Below the pieces are notes generated by a model. It did not search any database. It was not told where the DNA came from and was given only the letters and a program-made list of their open reading frames with translations. DNA of 64,000 nt from Paulinella micropora (Eukaryota; Cercozoa; Imbricatea; Euglyphida), in the NCBI GenBank assembly GCA_009731375.1, contig BJOX01000258.1, positions 323,423 to 387,422 on the forward strand. The letters run 5' to 3'. Each line of letters begins with the position of its first letter. Position 1 is the first letter of the stretch. The translations under genes and the position numbers were made by a program. This document shows, piece by piece, positions 11,041 to 21,899 of this stretch.

Positions 11041-12531
11041 GGCGAAAAAGACCTCTCTGGAAAAAAAAATTGGTAATGCCATTTTTCCCTGCCAGGCCTG
11101 GAAGAAATGCCTACAAATTGCCTATATTCCCTCAAAAATTGCCTTTTTTGGGTTCAACTGGAATTTTTTTTTTAAGGCTGACTAGAAATTAGGAAAAGAC
11201 TTATCGAGCTGTTTGCTGCTGAAAAATATTATTTTTGCTTGTGCTTTGGCATAGTCCATGATACATTCTTTCTGTCCACGATAAGATCCTAAATTGTGAA
11301 TAAGTAGCTTTGCAACGTGTGTAATACCCCGAAACTAAAACAGCAATTATAGACGGATAACAAATCTGATTATCAATGTATCTTCGTTTCTATGCCTGTA
11401 TTCTGCGCGTTCGTACCGTGTGTCCTTTTTCCAGTATGCAAACATTAGTCTGTGTATGTTTGCATCCTTATTGTTGTCGAGATTTTTCTTGTTGGTCAGT
11501 TTTATGTCCTAGTAGATGTGTGTGGTGTAAGTGTTTTGTATGTCTGTTCCCGTAAATATTCTTGTAATCCATTGTAATGTATCTGGAATCGATGAGGATT
11601 TCATCGATATCGTTTTCGCTGTGAAGAAAGTGGTGTAATTACAAGTTATGTTATCGACTTTAAATTTAGTGTGTTGAGTCTCTCATATATGTGAGGTGGT
11701 GGTTGTGTCGTTTTTGTCCGATGCTGTTCCTGTATGCATTTTGAGCGTTAGATTTCTTACTAAACCCTGGTGCTGTCGTACTGTACACGTTAGGCTATTC
11801 TGGAATCTATTTCTGTAAGATTGCTCTGTTCACTGCATATATTACGTCTGCATGTCTGTATATATATTATGACGAACTATATTGTTATGTGACCGATATT
11901 GAGTGCTATTACGAGGACTTGTTACTGTAGTCATGTCATTATGTGACATGAGTTTATCACTGGATATCTCAGTTAAATACGTCATTTCTCTTGACTAACA
12001 TTACGATACGATACGATACGATACGATACAATATGATACGATACGATACGATACGATACGATACGATAGGATACGATACGATACGCTACGATACGATACG
12101 ATACGATACGATACGATACGATACGATACGATACAAGACGATACGATACGATACGATACGATACGATATGATACGATACGATACGATACGATACGATACG
12201 GTACAATACGCTACGATATGATACGATACGATACGATATGATATGATACGATACGATACGATACGATACAATACGATACGAGACGAGACGAGACGAGACG
12301 AGACGATACGATACGATACGATACGATACGATAGGATACGATACGATACGATACGATATACGATACGATACGATACGCTAATAACGGTTCAGTAAGTGTA
12401 TTTTGTAATTAAATCGCATTCTAGTACAGCATGGGAATCGATTTTAATAAGCGAGCGTCAGTTACTTATCTAGTAAACCATAGCATACACCATCGTCGAA
12501 CGGTGGTGTAGATTGTATTTGAGCATATGTC
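11041..12531 (-). other. Ngaro 3' untranslated region
   Basis: About 1.5 kb between the recombinase stop and B1 with no long open frame. It contains the ATACG pentamer array. No second coding region such as a hydrolase or methyltransferase is seen. Confidence 0.6.
12003..12377. repeat. (ATACG)n pentamer array inside the Ngaro 3' region
   Basis: About 75 units of CGATA/ATACG with a short block of GAGAC variants near 12279-12305. It lies inside the retrotransposon, unlike the tetramer arrays outside it. Confidence 0.96.
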
Positions 12532-13446
12532 TTATGAGAACCAAGGAGTATCTAAGCGATTTTGACTCCTGCCTGCAAGACGCTCGTAATGGCTGATGTC
12601 GCGCACATATTTGAACACACATGTACTTTTATCTGACCACAATCCTTGCCTCCTGATTGCGTATATTTTCATTCCCAATCTTGCCGCCTCTGTAGCCGAG
12701 CCGATTCTATTAGAATGTGACGCGTAGATAGCTGGATCCAATCCGATGAGTGCCACTTTCTCTTTCAGAATACTGGACGGTGTTTTGCTACTTAAGTGCT
12801 CCAGACTGTTTCCCTCAATTTTGAAGAAGAGAGGCGAACTGTCTGTGAGTGAACCGCGAAATAAATCTTTCACAGCCTGCAAGTATGCTCGAACCCATTT
12901 AACAGCGCAAAATGTTTCTGTGCCTTGACCGACATACACTAGCTTCTCACCTTTATCGTTCTTGAGGTGCCTCAGCCGGAGTACCATGTATTCACATGGG
13001 CTGTTGTTTATTGTAGTCGTGTGGAACCATATATCCTCCACCTTTAGTGCAGTGATATTGCCCACTCGTGTCATAGAGATCCATTGCAGCAAAATCATGG
13101 TGCTGTTTCTGCTGTCTCTCCAATCATTAAGAGGCAGTTGGAGGATCTTGAGTAAATCGTCCCTCAACAGTGGGTATTTGCCTTCCTTGCCCTGCGGGGC
13201 TTCTGCCACTGCTCTTTCCTTTGCCATTTGCACCAATGGGCTATCGGTGGGGTCGCAGTAGGGAAGTAGTGCGTACTGCGCCTTAATAGCGGCGAAGTGC
13301 CCTTTGATTGTACTCTCTGCATAGCCGCTTTCACACATGTGTCTCAGGTAGTGAGCGACCGTCTCTGCTGTGGCCGGAAAGCATATTCGGTTGTGTACGA
13401 TACACCAATTGATGAATTGCTTGCGTGAGGATGCATATGCGTCCAT
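12532..13446 (-). CDS. Tyrosine recombinase of the Ngaro element
   Basis: 304 residues from an ATG at 13446. It carries the tyrosine recombinase active-site pattern in order: Arg in WISMTRVGNITAL (about residue 145), Lys in HLKNDKGEK, HxxR in SHSNRIGSATEAARLG (about 245), the H/W position in RRQGLWSDKS, and the nucleophile Tyr in FKYVRDIS (about 285). The N-terminal 90 residues resemble a SAM-like core-binding domain (FINWCIVHNRICFPATAETVAHYL). It would join circular element DNA to the target through the A/B repeat core. The frame is intact. It begins 87 bp downstream of the RT stop. Confidence 0.92.
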   Translation of the reverse strand: MDAYASSRKQFINWCIVHNRICFPATAETVAHYLRHMCESGYAESTIKGHFAAIKAQYALLPYCDPTDSPLVQMAKERAVAEAPQGKEGKYPLLRDDLLKILQLPLNDWRDSRNSTMILLQWISMTRVGNITALKVEDIWFHTTTINNSPCEYMVLRLRHLKNDKGEKLVYVGQGTETFCAVKWVRAYLQAVKDLFRGSLTDSSPLFFKIEGNSLEHLSSKTPSSILKEKVALIGLDPAIYASHSNRIGSATEAARLGMKIYAIRRQGLWSDKSTCVFKYVRDISHYERLAGRSQNRLDTPWFS

Positions 13447-13533
13447 CGTTGACTGTCTTTTCTTGCCTTGGCTTGCCCATATTGCTATGTCAAGGTCGTT
13501 AAGTACGACGTGGCCTGTAGTAAAAAAACAAAT

Positions 13534-15522
13534 TTAATTAGCAAAATCAAATAAGACTGCAAGCATGTGCCACTGAGGTCTATGTATATGTAGCGGGTGT
13601 GTGGGCCATGTTGGTGCTAGCGTATACACCGCGGGTGGTAATGGGAATGAATCCCTCGCGTGTTCAAGCACTTGTGGCCACCAAGGTCTTCCCTGCCATT
13701 TGGGTATCACAAACGCAACTCGCTTGCGTTCTTTCAGTGCGAGAAGAATTGACTGTCCTATCTGCCCGAAGTTCGGTGCCCACACGTCTCTGATCGTTAT
13801 GTGCCATCGGTAGGTGATTGCCTTTATGATATCCGGGTGGACAGTCAAGCTAGTCAAGCCGGCAGTCAGTGCCTTTGAGTTCGCGTCTGCCCTTGTGTTA
13901 CGTGAGCGTTCCACCCATCCCCAGAGTTTGTTTTTGATGTTGAGCCGCTGCGTGTATACATCGTCAATTATTTTGCATAACTGCGTGAGGTGTGGGCATT
14001 TTCGTGAGCCGCCTTTCTGTAAGTCTATTACAGCGTTGGCTGAATCGAAGACCGTGAGCACGGTGTTACGATTACTCAAAATGTGTCTGAAGTGTAGTGG
14101 GACCACTGTGGCTGCCCAGAGCTCTCTGTGGGTGGAAGAGGTGCCGATGAGTTCGGTGGGCAATGGTATAGTCACGTCCATATTCAGTACGTGGCCACCT
14201 ACTGCAAATTCCCCCGCGTCGAGCCTCAGCTCGATGTCCGTCCGTGCCTGGAAGATAGCTCGTTTGCATTTCAGTGGGTCTCGCAGAATGTGGAGCCAAT
14301 GTTGGAGTTCTTCACTGAGCTCCGACCCTGTTGAGGTGCAAATGGTATCCCGTTCGATCCTCTTGCAGTGCACGACTGTTGCCAGCGTGACTCGCGTGAA
14401 CAGCATTGCGTTCTGAAGCGCTAGTTTCAACGCGATGATCGAAGCAGCAGTCGAGTGTAGCTGTTTGACTGACGCTCCGTGAGCCGAGTGAACGTCGCTT
14501 AGTAGCTGGAGGATTGAGCGCAGTAGCTTCAACCTTTTTTCCTCCGGTACCCCGATCCAGCTTTCTTTGCTGTTGATGATGTAGCCCAAGTATTGGACTT
14601 CATCTGCCGGCTCCCAACACGTCTTCTCCGAGAGGGGGAGGCCTAAGAGGCTGAAGAGTGCCTTCACGAACGCCGGTATGCCGTCGTGAGTCCTGGCTAG
14701 TTTGATTGCGAACAGGAAGTCGTCAGCGTATTGCATGCAAGGTATGTTCAAGGCTCGTAGCAGTCGCACCACCGCGCGCATCGTCTTTCCAAACCAGAAT
14801 GGCGCTGTGCAGAAGCCGTAGAGTAGTGTGGTGTTCTGGTACGTCTTGCAGTTGTGTCGGAACGACGAGTAAGGTCTGCTTTGTCTTGAAAGGGGTATTG
14901 AGTAGAAAGCACGCTTGAGGTCCACCACGAACAGCTTTGTGCCCGCGTCTCCGTCCAGTACCATTTGTATGTCCTTTTCTAAAGTCTCCATGGTGAATGG
15001 AGCTTTTGCTTGGAACGAGTTACTGAAACGTTTGTCGGTGCAGAGCTTTGTTTTCTTAATCCCTGCCGGGTCCGCGAGCACTTGTAGTGGTTCGATCATG
15101 ATGCAGTCATCTTCGTTTACTTCCACTGCGTCCCCCCGCGCGACCATATCGTTGATTTGTTCGTTGACAAATGCCAGGTGCTCAAAATATGACGGATGAT
15201 TTACAAAATCTGTGGCCGGCGGCGTGCGTTCGAATGTCAGCTCGACCCCATACGCTAGCCACGACAGTACAACGGGGTCGGTCCCAAGCGCTTTCCAGTA
15301 TCCGAGCTTTGCCTTGATAGCGTGTGCCGGGTCCGTGGAGTCAGCCAATGGGTTGCCACGGTTAAAATTTTCACCCAAGGTCTTGAGCCGTTCATGTGCT
15401 TGCTCCAAAGTGAAAGATGCATAGCTTTGGACGTCGATTGTAGGTGATCGTAGGAGTTCAGTCACATATGGGATTTCCTCCTGTGGTATCGTTTGTCGCG
15501 ACGGACAGAAGTATGCTAGATG
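13534..15522 (-). CDS. Reverse transcriptase / RNase H of the Ngaro element
   Basis: The frame is open from 15522, just after an in-frame TGA, and has no ATG near its start. RT motifs are visible: FVVDLKRAFYSIPL (motif A), LLYGFCTAPFWFGKTMRA, the catalytic QYADDFLFA and VQYLGYIINS. RNase H follows with the acidic residues in LDAGEFAVGG, THRELWAATV, VFDSANAV and TRADANSKA. It makes element DNA from RNA. Because the open frame lacks an ATG, expression probably depends on upstream coding, splicing or readthrough. Upstream of the TGA the same frame is open to about 15786 and encodes the first half of a CCHC knuckle. Confidence 0.9.
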   Translation of the reverse strand, partial: HLAYFCPSRQTIPQEEIPYVTELLRSPTIDVQSYASFTLEQAHERLKTLGENFNRGNPLADSTDPAHAIKAKLGYWKALGTDPVVLSWLAYGVELTFERTPPATDFVNHPSYFEHLAFVNEQINDMVARGDAVEVNEDDCIMIEPLQVLADPAGIKKTKLCTDKRFSNSFQAKAPFTMETLEKDIQMVLDGDAGTKLFVVDLKRAFYSIPLSRQSRPYSSFRHNCKTYQNTTLLYGFCTAPFWFGKTMRAVVRLLRALNIPCMQYADDFLFAIKLARTHDGIPAFVKALFSLLGLPLSEKTCWEPADEVQYLGYIINSKESWIGVPEEKRLKLLRSILQLLSDVHSAHGASVKQLHSTAASIIALKLALQNAMLFTRVTLATVVHCKRIERDTICTSTGSELSEELQHWLHILRDPLKCKRAIFQARTDIELRLDAGEFAVGGHVLNMDVTIPLPTELIGTSSTHRELWAATVVPLHFRHILSNRNTVLTVFDSANAVIDLQKGGSRKCPHLTQLCKIIDDVYTQRLNIKNKLWGWVERSRNTRADANSKALTAGLTSLTVHPDIIKAITYRWHITIRDVWAPNFGQIGQSILLALKERKRVAFVIPKWQGRPWWPQVLEHARDSFPLPPAVYTLAPTWPTHPLHIHRPQWHMLAVLFDFAN

Positions 15523-15786
15523 TCAGGTCTTTTTGCACCAAACGCACTGCATGATCCCCGCATAGTCTTTGTATATTTTTGATTTCGGCGCAGTTTTCGG
15601 TAGAAAATCTGAGATCTTGCCGACCAGTTTTAGGCGTGAATGTCTGCCAGTCACAGTAAGAGATAATGATTTTAATACTAAAAAGTGACTGAGTTGGTGT
15701 TTGGGAAAGTGGTAATGCCGTATTAAACTGTGGCTTGTTCGTTGCACTTTTACATTACTTTCCGGCGTGTTGCAGTCGTTGTTTGA
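15523..15786 (-). pseudogene. Upstream part of the RT frame with in-frame TGA inside a CCHC knuckle
   Basis: In the same frame as the RT, this stretch encodes KLVGKISDFLPKTAPKS... and ends CVWCKKT. The TGA at 15525-15523 is followed by HLAYFC. Reading through gives C-X2-C-X4-H-X4-C, a retroviral-type zinc knuckle. The TGA is most simply a CGA-to-TGA mutation; readthrough is possible. There is no ATG before the knuckle apart from MQC directly in front of it. Confidence 0.5.
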
Positions 15787-16001
15787 CTAGTCATATTTAA
15801 ACCGGTGGCGTGTTGCCGTGCGAGTCCGACCGTATAATATATTTCGAAATACACATAAAGAAGAGTAAGAGTAACATATATTTAATGCATATGTACTGTT
15901 TTCTGCTGCGTGTGCATGTGACTCAAACTCGACGACGTTTGCAAGTATCGCTAGTGCAGATGTGCAAGACGTATGTGTGTTCGTGAGTTGTGATTGAGTG
16001 T

Positions 16002-17240
16002 TCAGTTGGTAGTGCGCTGAGGGCGTTGATGTGGGTTCAGGGTCCAACAGCTTTCTGCGGTGTGCCTGCGCTTGTGGCAATGGGTGCAGGATACATGTGT
16101 GCGAGCACTAGATGGTATGTATGGTGGGGGCACTGTTGGGCTGACGGTTATGTACCCTGTCGGGTTTTGTGGTTGCTGTGGCGGGATCGCGTATTGAATT
16201 GGCGGCTGCGGCCCGGTTGGTGGGACTGTGTAGCCAGGGACGCCTTGCCACGCCAGCGTTGGTACCGTCGCAGTGCTCTGGTGTGCTGCGGTGTTGCCGG
16301 TAGCCGCGCCGTTGGCATTGCCTCGCTGTGGGCAGTCCTTGGCCCAGTGTTGCGGAGAGTAGCATATGCGGCACAACCCCTTGCCTTGGCTGCCGTAGGG
16401 GTGCGCGGCGCTCTTCGAAGTGTGTGCCCGGATAGGTTCGCAGTAGGCGGCGATGTTCCCCGCGATCCGCAGCCGCTTTGCTGGCTGCAGGAACTTTTGC
16501 TCTGCGTCTTCCGCGGAGAGAGGCGTCGGCCCACCCATGTCCATTGCCAGGGTAGCCAGTGCGGTAGCCATTGCGCTTGCATCCGTCAGCCGCTCGTGCT
16601 CACTCTTGTACACATTACTCTCCAGTATCGCCATGATGATCTTCCCACCTTGGAAGTAACGTCGGTGCACGGGCTTCTCGATGAGCTTGGCGTCACGTTG
16701 CCCCGTCTCTTGCTTCGCTTGGTGGATCATGGCGTTGACTTGCTCGGATAGCCGGTTGGTCTGGTCGAAGAAGGTAGAGTTGATCCCTGCCTGCAGTAGC
16801 AGCACCACCTTTCCCAAGTCGTCGCTCGTAAGTGGGCGTGCCTTCGGGGGATTCGATGGAGAAGTGTTGATGTGGCCCCCGAGACTGCCCAGGCTCGCTG
16901 CTCGTAGTGCGTCTTGTTGTTGTTGTAATGTCGGTGCCATAGCCCCGCCGATGAATGACGATGATGATGATGCTGGTGACGGTGCGTGAGTGTTACCAGT
17001 GCTGCTGCTGCTGCTGCTGTTGGCTGCGCTCCCGAGAGGTTGGTCATTGCTGGCGCCGGCGCCTGTCGCTGCGGTAGGGCTGGTCGTAGATGCAGAGCTG
17101 CCAGACACACTCGCACTGCCTCCAGCCGCGCTGTGATCTCCTCCTCCTTGGTAGTCGTGGTCGTCGTCGCTAGCATCTTCCTCTGCACGTCTCTTCTTTG
17201 CTGAAGGCTTCTTGACTCGCTTGGGTTTCTCGCTTGACAT
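16002..17240 (-). CDS. Gag-like protein of the Ngaro element
   Basis: The ATG at 17240 is chosen (MSSEKPKRVKKPSAKKRR); an earlier TTG is not needed. The protein has a basic N-terminus, a Ser/Ala/Thr/Gly-rich low-complexity region (residues 30-110), a predicted helical core (about 130-240), then two CCHC zinc knuckles, CRICYSPQHWAKDC and CTHCHKRRHTAESC, each C-X2-C-X4-H-X4-C. This is the typical layout of a nucleocapsid protein that binds element RNA. It begins 4 bp after repeat A1 and the frame is intact. Confidence 0.85.
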   Translation of the reverse strand: MSSEKPKRVKKPSAKKRRAEEDASDDDHDYQGGGDHSAAGGSASVSGSSASTTSPTAATGAGASNDQPLGSAANSSSSSSTGNTHAPSPASSSSSFIGGAMAPTLQQQQDALRAASLGSLGGHINTSPSNPPKARPLTSDDLGKVVLLLQAGINSTFFDQTNRLSEQVNAMIHQAKQETGQRDAKLIEKPVHRRYFQGGKIIMAILESNVYKSEHERLTDASAMATALATLAMDMGGPTPLSAEDAEQKFLQPAKRLRIAGNIAAYCEPIRAHTSKSAAHPYGSQGKGLCRICYSPQHWAKDCPQRGNANGAATGNTAAHQSTATVPTLAWQGVPGYTVPPTGPQPPIQYAIPPQQPQNPTGYITVSPTVPPPYIPSSARTHVSCTHCHKRRHTAESCWTLNPHQRPQRTTN

Positions 17241-17244
17241 GGAT

Positions 17245-17463
17245 TTCTTGCCTTTCCTAAAACCCAAACTAAAAGCACTTTTGTATAAAACAAAAAATGC
17301 AAATCTGAGGGGGACAGGATTGTTGTTCTAATCTTCAAATTTTCGAGCGGGAACAATAGTTCCCGCTTCTTTATTTGCGCAGAGAAACTCTGCAAGTGAA
17401 CTCAATTGATTGTCACTACCGGCCCACTCTGTCTGATATGGTTATTTGTGAAATGACGCTTTT
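17245..17463 (-). repeat. Ngaro split repeat A1
   Basis: 219 bp identical in length to A2 (10747-10965), with one visible substitution (CTCAATTG versus CTCATTTG). It ends 4 bp upstream of the gag ATG, so it is the 5' leader of the element. It contains an inverted repeat, GAGCGGGAACAATAGTTCCCGCTTC. Confidence 0.95.
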
Positions 17464-17700
17464 TGGACCCGCTTTTCGAGCAAATAGCTTTTGAGAACGT
17501 CTTGTACACCGTCAGACATTTCAGACGGGTGTCTGACGATTTCCAAAAAGTGCTTTGTATTTCTACAAAATCCCGGGCTTTTCGGGAAATCACCATTTTA
17601 CATTTGCGTCTATTTACAGACTCTTACAGTTTCCCCACTTTTTGCTCAGTCACACGACGAACATAGATTTTAACAGCTTACGGCTGTTGTTGTTGTTCTT
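17464..17700. other. Unassigned sequence flanking the Ngaro element
   Basis: About 240 bp with no recognised gene. It contains a GGGTGTCTGACGATTTCC / GTCAGACATTTCAGACGG local repeat near 17510-17550. Confidence 0.5.
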
Positions 17701-17775
17701 GTCGGTGTCTGTTTCTGTGTGTCTGTTTCTGTGTGTCTTTCTGTGCGTCTGTCCGTGTGTTTGTACGTGTGTCTG

Positions 17776-17851
<76 letters not shown>

Positions 17852-17966
17852 NNNNNNNNNNNNNNNNNNNNNNNNNNNNNNNNNNNNNNNNNNNNNNNNN
17901 NNNNNNNNNNNNNNNNNNNNNNNNNNNNNNNNNNNNNNNNNNNNTGTGTGTGTATGTGTGTGTATG

Positions 17967-18000
<34 letters not shown>

Positions 18001-18020
18001 TGTGTGTGTTTGTGTGTGTT

Positions 18021-18053
<33 letters not shown>

Positions 18054-18097
18054 ATGTGTGTGTGTGTTTGGTTGTGTGTGTGTGTGTGTGTGTGTCT

Positions 18098-18138
<41 letters not shown>
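17701..18138. repeat. (GT)n tract with a 93-base assembly gap
   Basis: GTGT repeats with scattered C, broken by N from 17852 to 17944. The gap means the array length is unknown. Confidence 0.95.
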
Positions 18139-18139
<1 letters not shown>

Positions 18140-18140
<1 letters not shown>

Positions 18141-18700
18141 GGTACGGTATGTTATGGTATGTATGGTATGTATGGTATGTTATGGTATGTATGGATGTAT
18201 GTATGTATGTATGTATGTATGTATGTATTTATGTATGTACATAACATACATACCATACATAAATACCATACATACATACCATACATACATACATACATAC
18301 ATACACACATACATACATGCATAGATAATGTACATACATGACATACATACATACATACATACGCATTCATACATATGAATGTATGTATGTATGCATGTAT
18401 GTATGTATGCATGTATGTATGTATGTATGTATGTATGCATGCATGATTTTACGTACGTACGAATGTATGTATGTATGTATGCATGCATGATTTTACGTAC
18501 GTACGAATGTATGTATGTATGTATACGTATGTATGTATACATGTATGTATGTATGCATGCATGCATGCATGCATGTATGTATGCATGTATGTATGTATGT
18601 ATGTATGTATGTATGTATGTATATTTATGTATGTATGTATGTATGTATGTATACGTATGTATGTATGTATGTATGTATGTATGCATGCATGCATGTAGTA
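18140..18700. repeat. ATGT/ATAC arrays, several orientation switches
   Basis: GTAT units to about 18240, the complementary ATAC sense at 18240-18375, then GTAT again to 18700. The phrase GATTTTACGTACGTACGAATG is repeated at about 18445 and 18489. Confidence 0.93.
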
Positions 18701-18701
18701 C

Positions 18702-18756
<55 letters not shown>

Positions 18757-18826
18757 ACTATCTATCTATTTATGCTTGTATGTATTTTTGTTGGTACTTA
18801 TCTATCTAGATCTATCTTATCCATCC

Positions 18827-18909
<83 letters not shown>

Positions 18910-18970
18910 CATCTATCCATCTATCTATCTACTTATCGATCTACTTATCTATCTACCTATCTATCTATGC
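18701..18970. repeat. (TATC)n array
   Basis: TATC units with a unique island (TTATGCTTGTATGTATTTTTG) near 18770-18810. Same repeat class as at 90-1375. Confidence 0.95.
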
Positions 18971-19405
18971 ATGTATGTATGTATGTATGTACGTATGTAC
19001 GTATGTACGTGCGAATGTACGTACGTACGTGCGAATGTATGTATGTATGCATGTATGTATGTATGTATGTATGTATGTATGTATGTATGCAGGTATGTAC
19101 GTACGTACGAATATATGTATGTATGTATGTACGCATGTATGTATGTATGTATGTATGTATGTATGTATGTATGTATGCATGTATGTATGCATGTATGTAT
19201 GCATGTATGCATGTATGTATGCATGTATGCATGTATGTATGCATGTATGTATGTATGTATGTATGTATGCATGTATGCATGTATGCATGTATGCATGTAT
19301 GTATGTATGCATGTATGCATGTTGATGTATGTATGTTTGTATGTATGTATGCATGTATGTATGCATGTTTGTATTTATGTATGATTTTTTTTTTTTTTTT
19401 TTTTT
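18971..19405. repeat. (ATGT/ATGC)n array and T24 run
   Basis: GTAT units with GCAT and GTAC variants, ending in a T homopolymer at about 19384-19408. Confidence 0.94.
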
Positions 19406-19408
19406 TTG

Positions 19409-20703
19409 TGCAAAGTTACTTATAAATGTGTTATCAAAATAGCATTTAAGTTTATTTTCGGGGACAGTCAGCCAGGATATTTCAAGTGATAAAGTTATTT
19501 AATGAAGCAGGTATACACTACCAAGAAGTTTATTTTCGGTTTGCTGATTGTGCACGAAACTGAGAGAGGACAGAAAACAGGACAAGGGGGCTCCATGTCC
19601 TAAAAGGAGAGAAAGGACGATTTAATACTGTTGGTGCGCAAAGAAAGAGAAAGCAAGAAAGAAAAAGAGAGAAACAAGAAAATTTTAAAGAAAGAAAGAA
19701 AGAAAGAAAAACGGTGAAACCTGAGCTGAGGCTCACACTTGGTTCAATGTTTGCGTTAGCAGGTAAAGAAACAAAGAACTTTTCATGCTCCTCACATAAT
19801 TCATCATTGCGAGGAGTCTCCAGGGCAGTAAAAATGTTAAAGCTTAGTTTAGATTTGTATATTAAATATAATGTTTTAAATGTAATTTTCAGTAGTGTTT
19901 TGTAAAGGTATAATATAATATTAAATACCGTGAATGAGGCGCCTCATGAAGATTGAAAAGTTACTTCAAGTTCAAGCAAAATAAATTCAATTTACATTTC
20001 AGTTCCAAGGGTTGCTGGTCCACGACTCGTGACTTGTCCTGCTACGGAAGCGGGAGCGGAGTTCTATTCGAATGCATGACGTTCAGAGATAAAATTATTC
20101 CAGAGATTGTTTTTTGGTATGAACTCAGACAAAGTTCTCTCTCTTTGGGTGTTCGACATACCGCCTACTAAGATAAAATACAGTTGAAATACAGTTCGCA
20201 TTATATCATATGTAGTTAGCATGTTAATAAACGCAGTGAAATATGTGGATGCTAAGGCGTCAAAACTAAAAAAGATTTTTTAATATTTTTTTTTAATTAC
20301 TAGCACAGATATTGAACTGGTTCCCACTGCAATAATATCAATAATGTGTTACTCATTGATTTCGTACTATGTAATCAAAGAGAACACGTTCTGTTTCAGA
20401 AAGGTTTTAAAAAAAAAGTATTATGCCACATGTTGAGGAAAACTAGTGTAAATTGATGTGGGAGCATATTTAAGTTGTGCTCTTTCTACTTATATTTTTA
20501 CTTTTTTTTACAGCTTGTGGTTCAGAAGCATTAGTTTCCCCCTTTTTCAACTTTTTTAATGAAAAGTTCACGCCGGTCCGCAGGGACATAATAGGAAACG
20601 ACAAGCCATTTCCCGCGATCCCACCAAGTTTTTTCTACTACTTTTTTATTTTAAAGCTAGCTCAGCTCCAAATTCCAGGACATGTCTTCTTCGCCCTGCC
20701 TTC
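19409..20703. other. Intergenic, no gene recognised
   Basis: About 1.3 kb of AT-rich sequence with only short open frames. It contains a GAAA-rich stretch near 19640-19710. No promoter, RNA gene or domain could be recognised. Confidence 0.5.
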
Positions 20704-21885
20704 ATGCCTCGTCCAAAGTCTGGAAACAAAAAGTGGAGGAAACTATCTAAGGGAAAGCATCAGATTGCCTCTTCTAAGACAGCCAAAAGACAAGCACACC
20801 GTTTGGTGAATGCTGAAAAAGCAGAAAAGAGACTCAAGACCCAAGAAGCAAGAGAGCAGGAAAAGGAAAAGAAAGATGAAGAGAGTGAAGGAGATAGGGA
20901 GAGACATAGAGGGAGGAGAGTGTAGATGTAGAGAAAGATAGGTTAGGAGTGCCGCAACACCATAGAATAGTCAACACATTCACATCACCAGACGGTAGAC
21001 AGACATACACACAGCACAAGAGAGACCATAAAGACTACTTCACAGTGTCACTTGCAACACCAGAGGTTAGGAAAAAGAAAAACGAGAAAGGTAAGAGGCA
21101 AGAAAAGAAGACAGTTATACAGGAGCTTAGCTTTCAGGCAGAGACACACTGTAGGTTTAGAAATGTAGAGGAGGAGGCGATGCAAGAGTTTGCTGCCGCT
21201 TTTGACAAGTTTGTAGTGAGAGATGAACCCACAGACGAAGAAGTTAGGGCAACAGTAGACAGAGTGCTATTATATATGATGCAACATAACGCAAGTGAGA
21301 AGGAAGTAACAGATATATTAGCTGTTAGCAAACACCCACACATAAAAGGCAGCATGCTTAAGAATAGGAGAAGGAAAGAGTTAGAGCCAGCAGCGCGGGA
21401 GGCATATGCATTACAGCTCAGTAGTGATAACAAGTGTGTAACAGCAGATTTAGGAAAGGTTTTACAAAGTGTAGATAAGACTTACTTGCAGGATAGTGTA
21501 GATGAAGCTAAGCAAATAGACGAGCTAAGGATAGCTATAGCAGGCGATGGAGCTAAGGTAGGCAATTCACACAAAATAATAACGTTAGCTTTGAAGATGA
21601 TGGTAGTAGACAAAGAGGGTGCTTTACTAGGCTTACTACCGTCCCCCACCTCCCCCGCGGGACTATTCACGATCGCGCAGTGCAAGACACGTGAAAAGTA
21701 TGACGATCTAGAACAGAGACTGATGCCGACTCTAAAGTCCATGGCAACCCTCAGACAAACGGGCTGGTATTGCCCATCGCAGGCCAGGAGAATCAAAGTT
21801 CGTTGCAAATAGGAGACATGTCCTGGAATTCAGAAATGTCTGGTCACAAGGACGCGGGAAGTACATACTTTTGCTTGTAATGCAA
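20704..21885 (+). pseudogene. Unrecognised degraded protein with a GDG...CxxC pattern (mobile-element-like)
   Basis: Two frames seem to form one gene: a lysine-rich start (MPRPKSGNKKWRKLSKGKH, a charged coiled region) and, after a frameshift near 20920-20940, a 288-codon frame. The latter holds a helical region (AMQEFAAAFDKFVVRDEPTDEE...) and IAIAGDGAKVGNSHKIITLA. Near 21765 the frame shifts again, and the other frame encodes GDMSWNSEMSGHKDAGSTYFC followed by a stop and CKTYT, giving a possible C-X2-C. Orphan proteins with a GDG motif, a second GD and a CxxC are common in repeat-rich eukaryote genomes and are usually multicopy. That is recall, so function is left open. Three or more lesions indicate a pseudogene. 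Confidence 0.5.
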
Positions 21886-21899
21886 GACATACACTAGAT

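Larger units (their letters stand above)
10469..17463 (-). mobile_element. Ngaro-type tyrosine-recombinase (DIRS order) retrotransposon
   Basis: On the minus strand the order is repeat A1 (17463-17245), gag, reverse transcriptase/RNase H, tyrosine recombinase, repeat B1 (11040-10962), repeat A2 (10965-10747), a 199-bp spacer, repeat B2 (10547-10469). A1/A2 match over 219 bp with no indel, and B1/B2 over 79 bp with no indel. This split-direct-repeat arrangement is characteristic of Ngaro-like elements, which integrate a circular intermediate with their own recombinase instead of an integrase. DIRS1-type elements have inverted termini, and none are seen. The element is about 7.0 kb and structurally complete, with one internal stop. 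Confidence 0.9.

Noticed and set aside
13599-17204. Plus-strand ORFs of 60-250 codons opposite the Ngaro genes
   Set aside because: Antisense shadows of the gag, RT and recombinase genes in GC-rich sequence.
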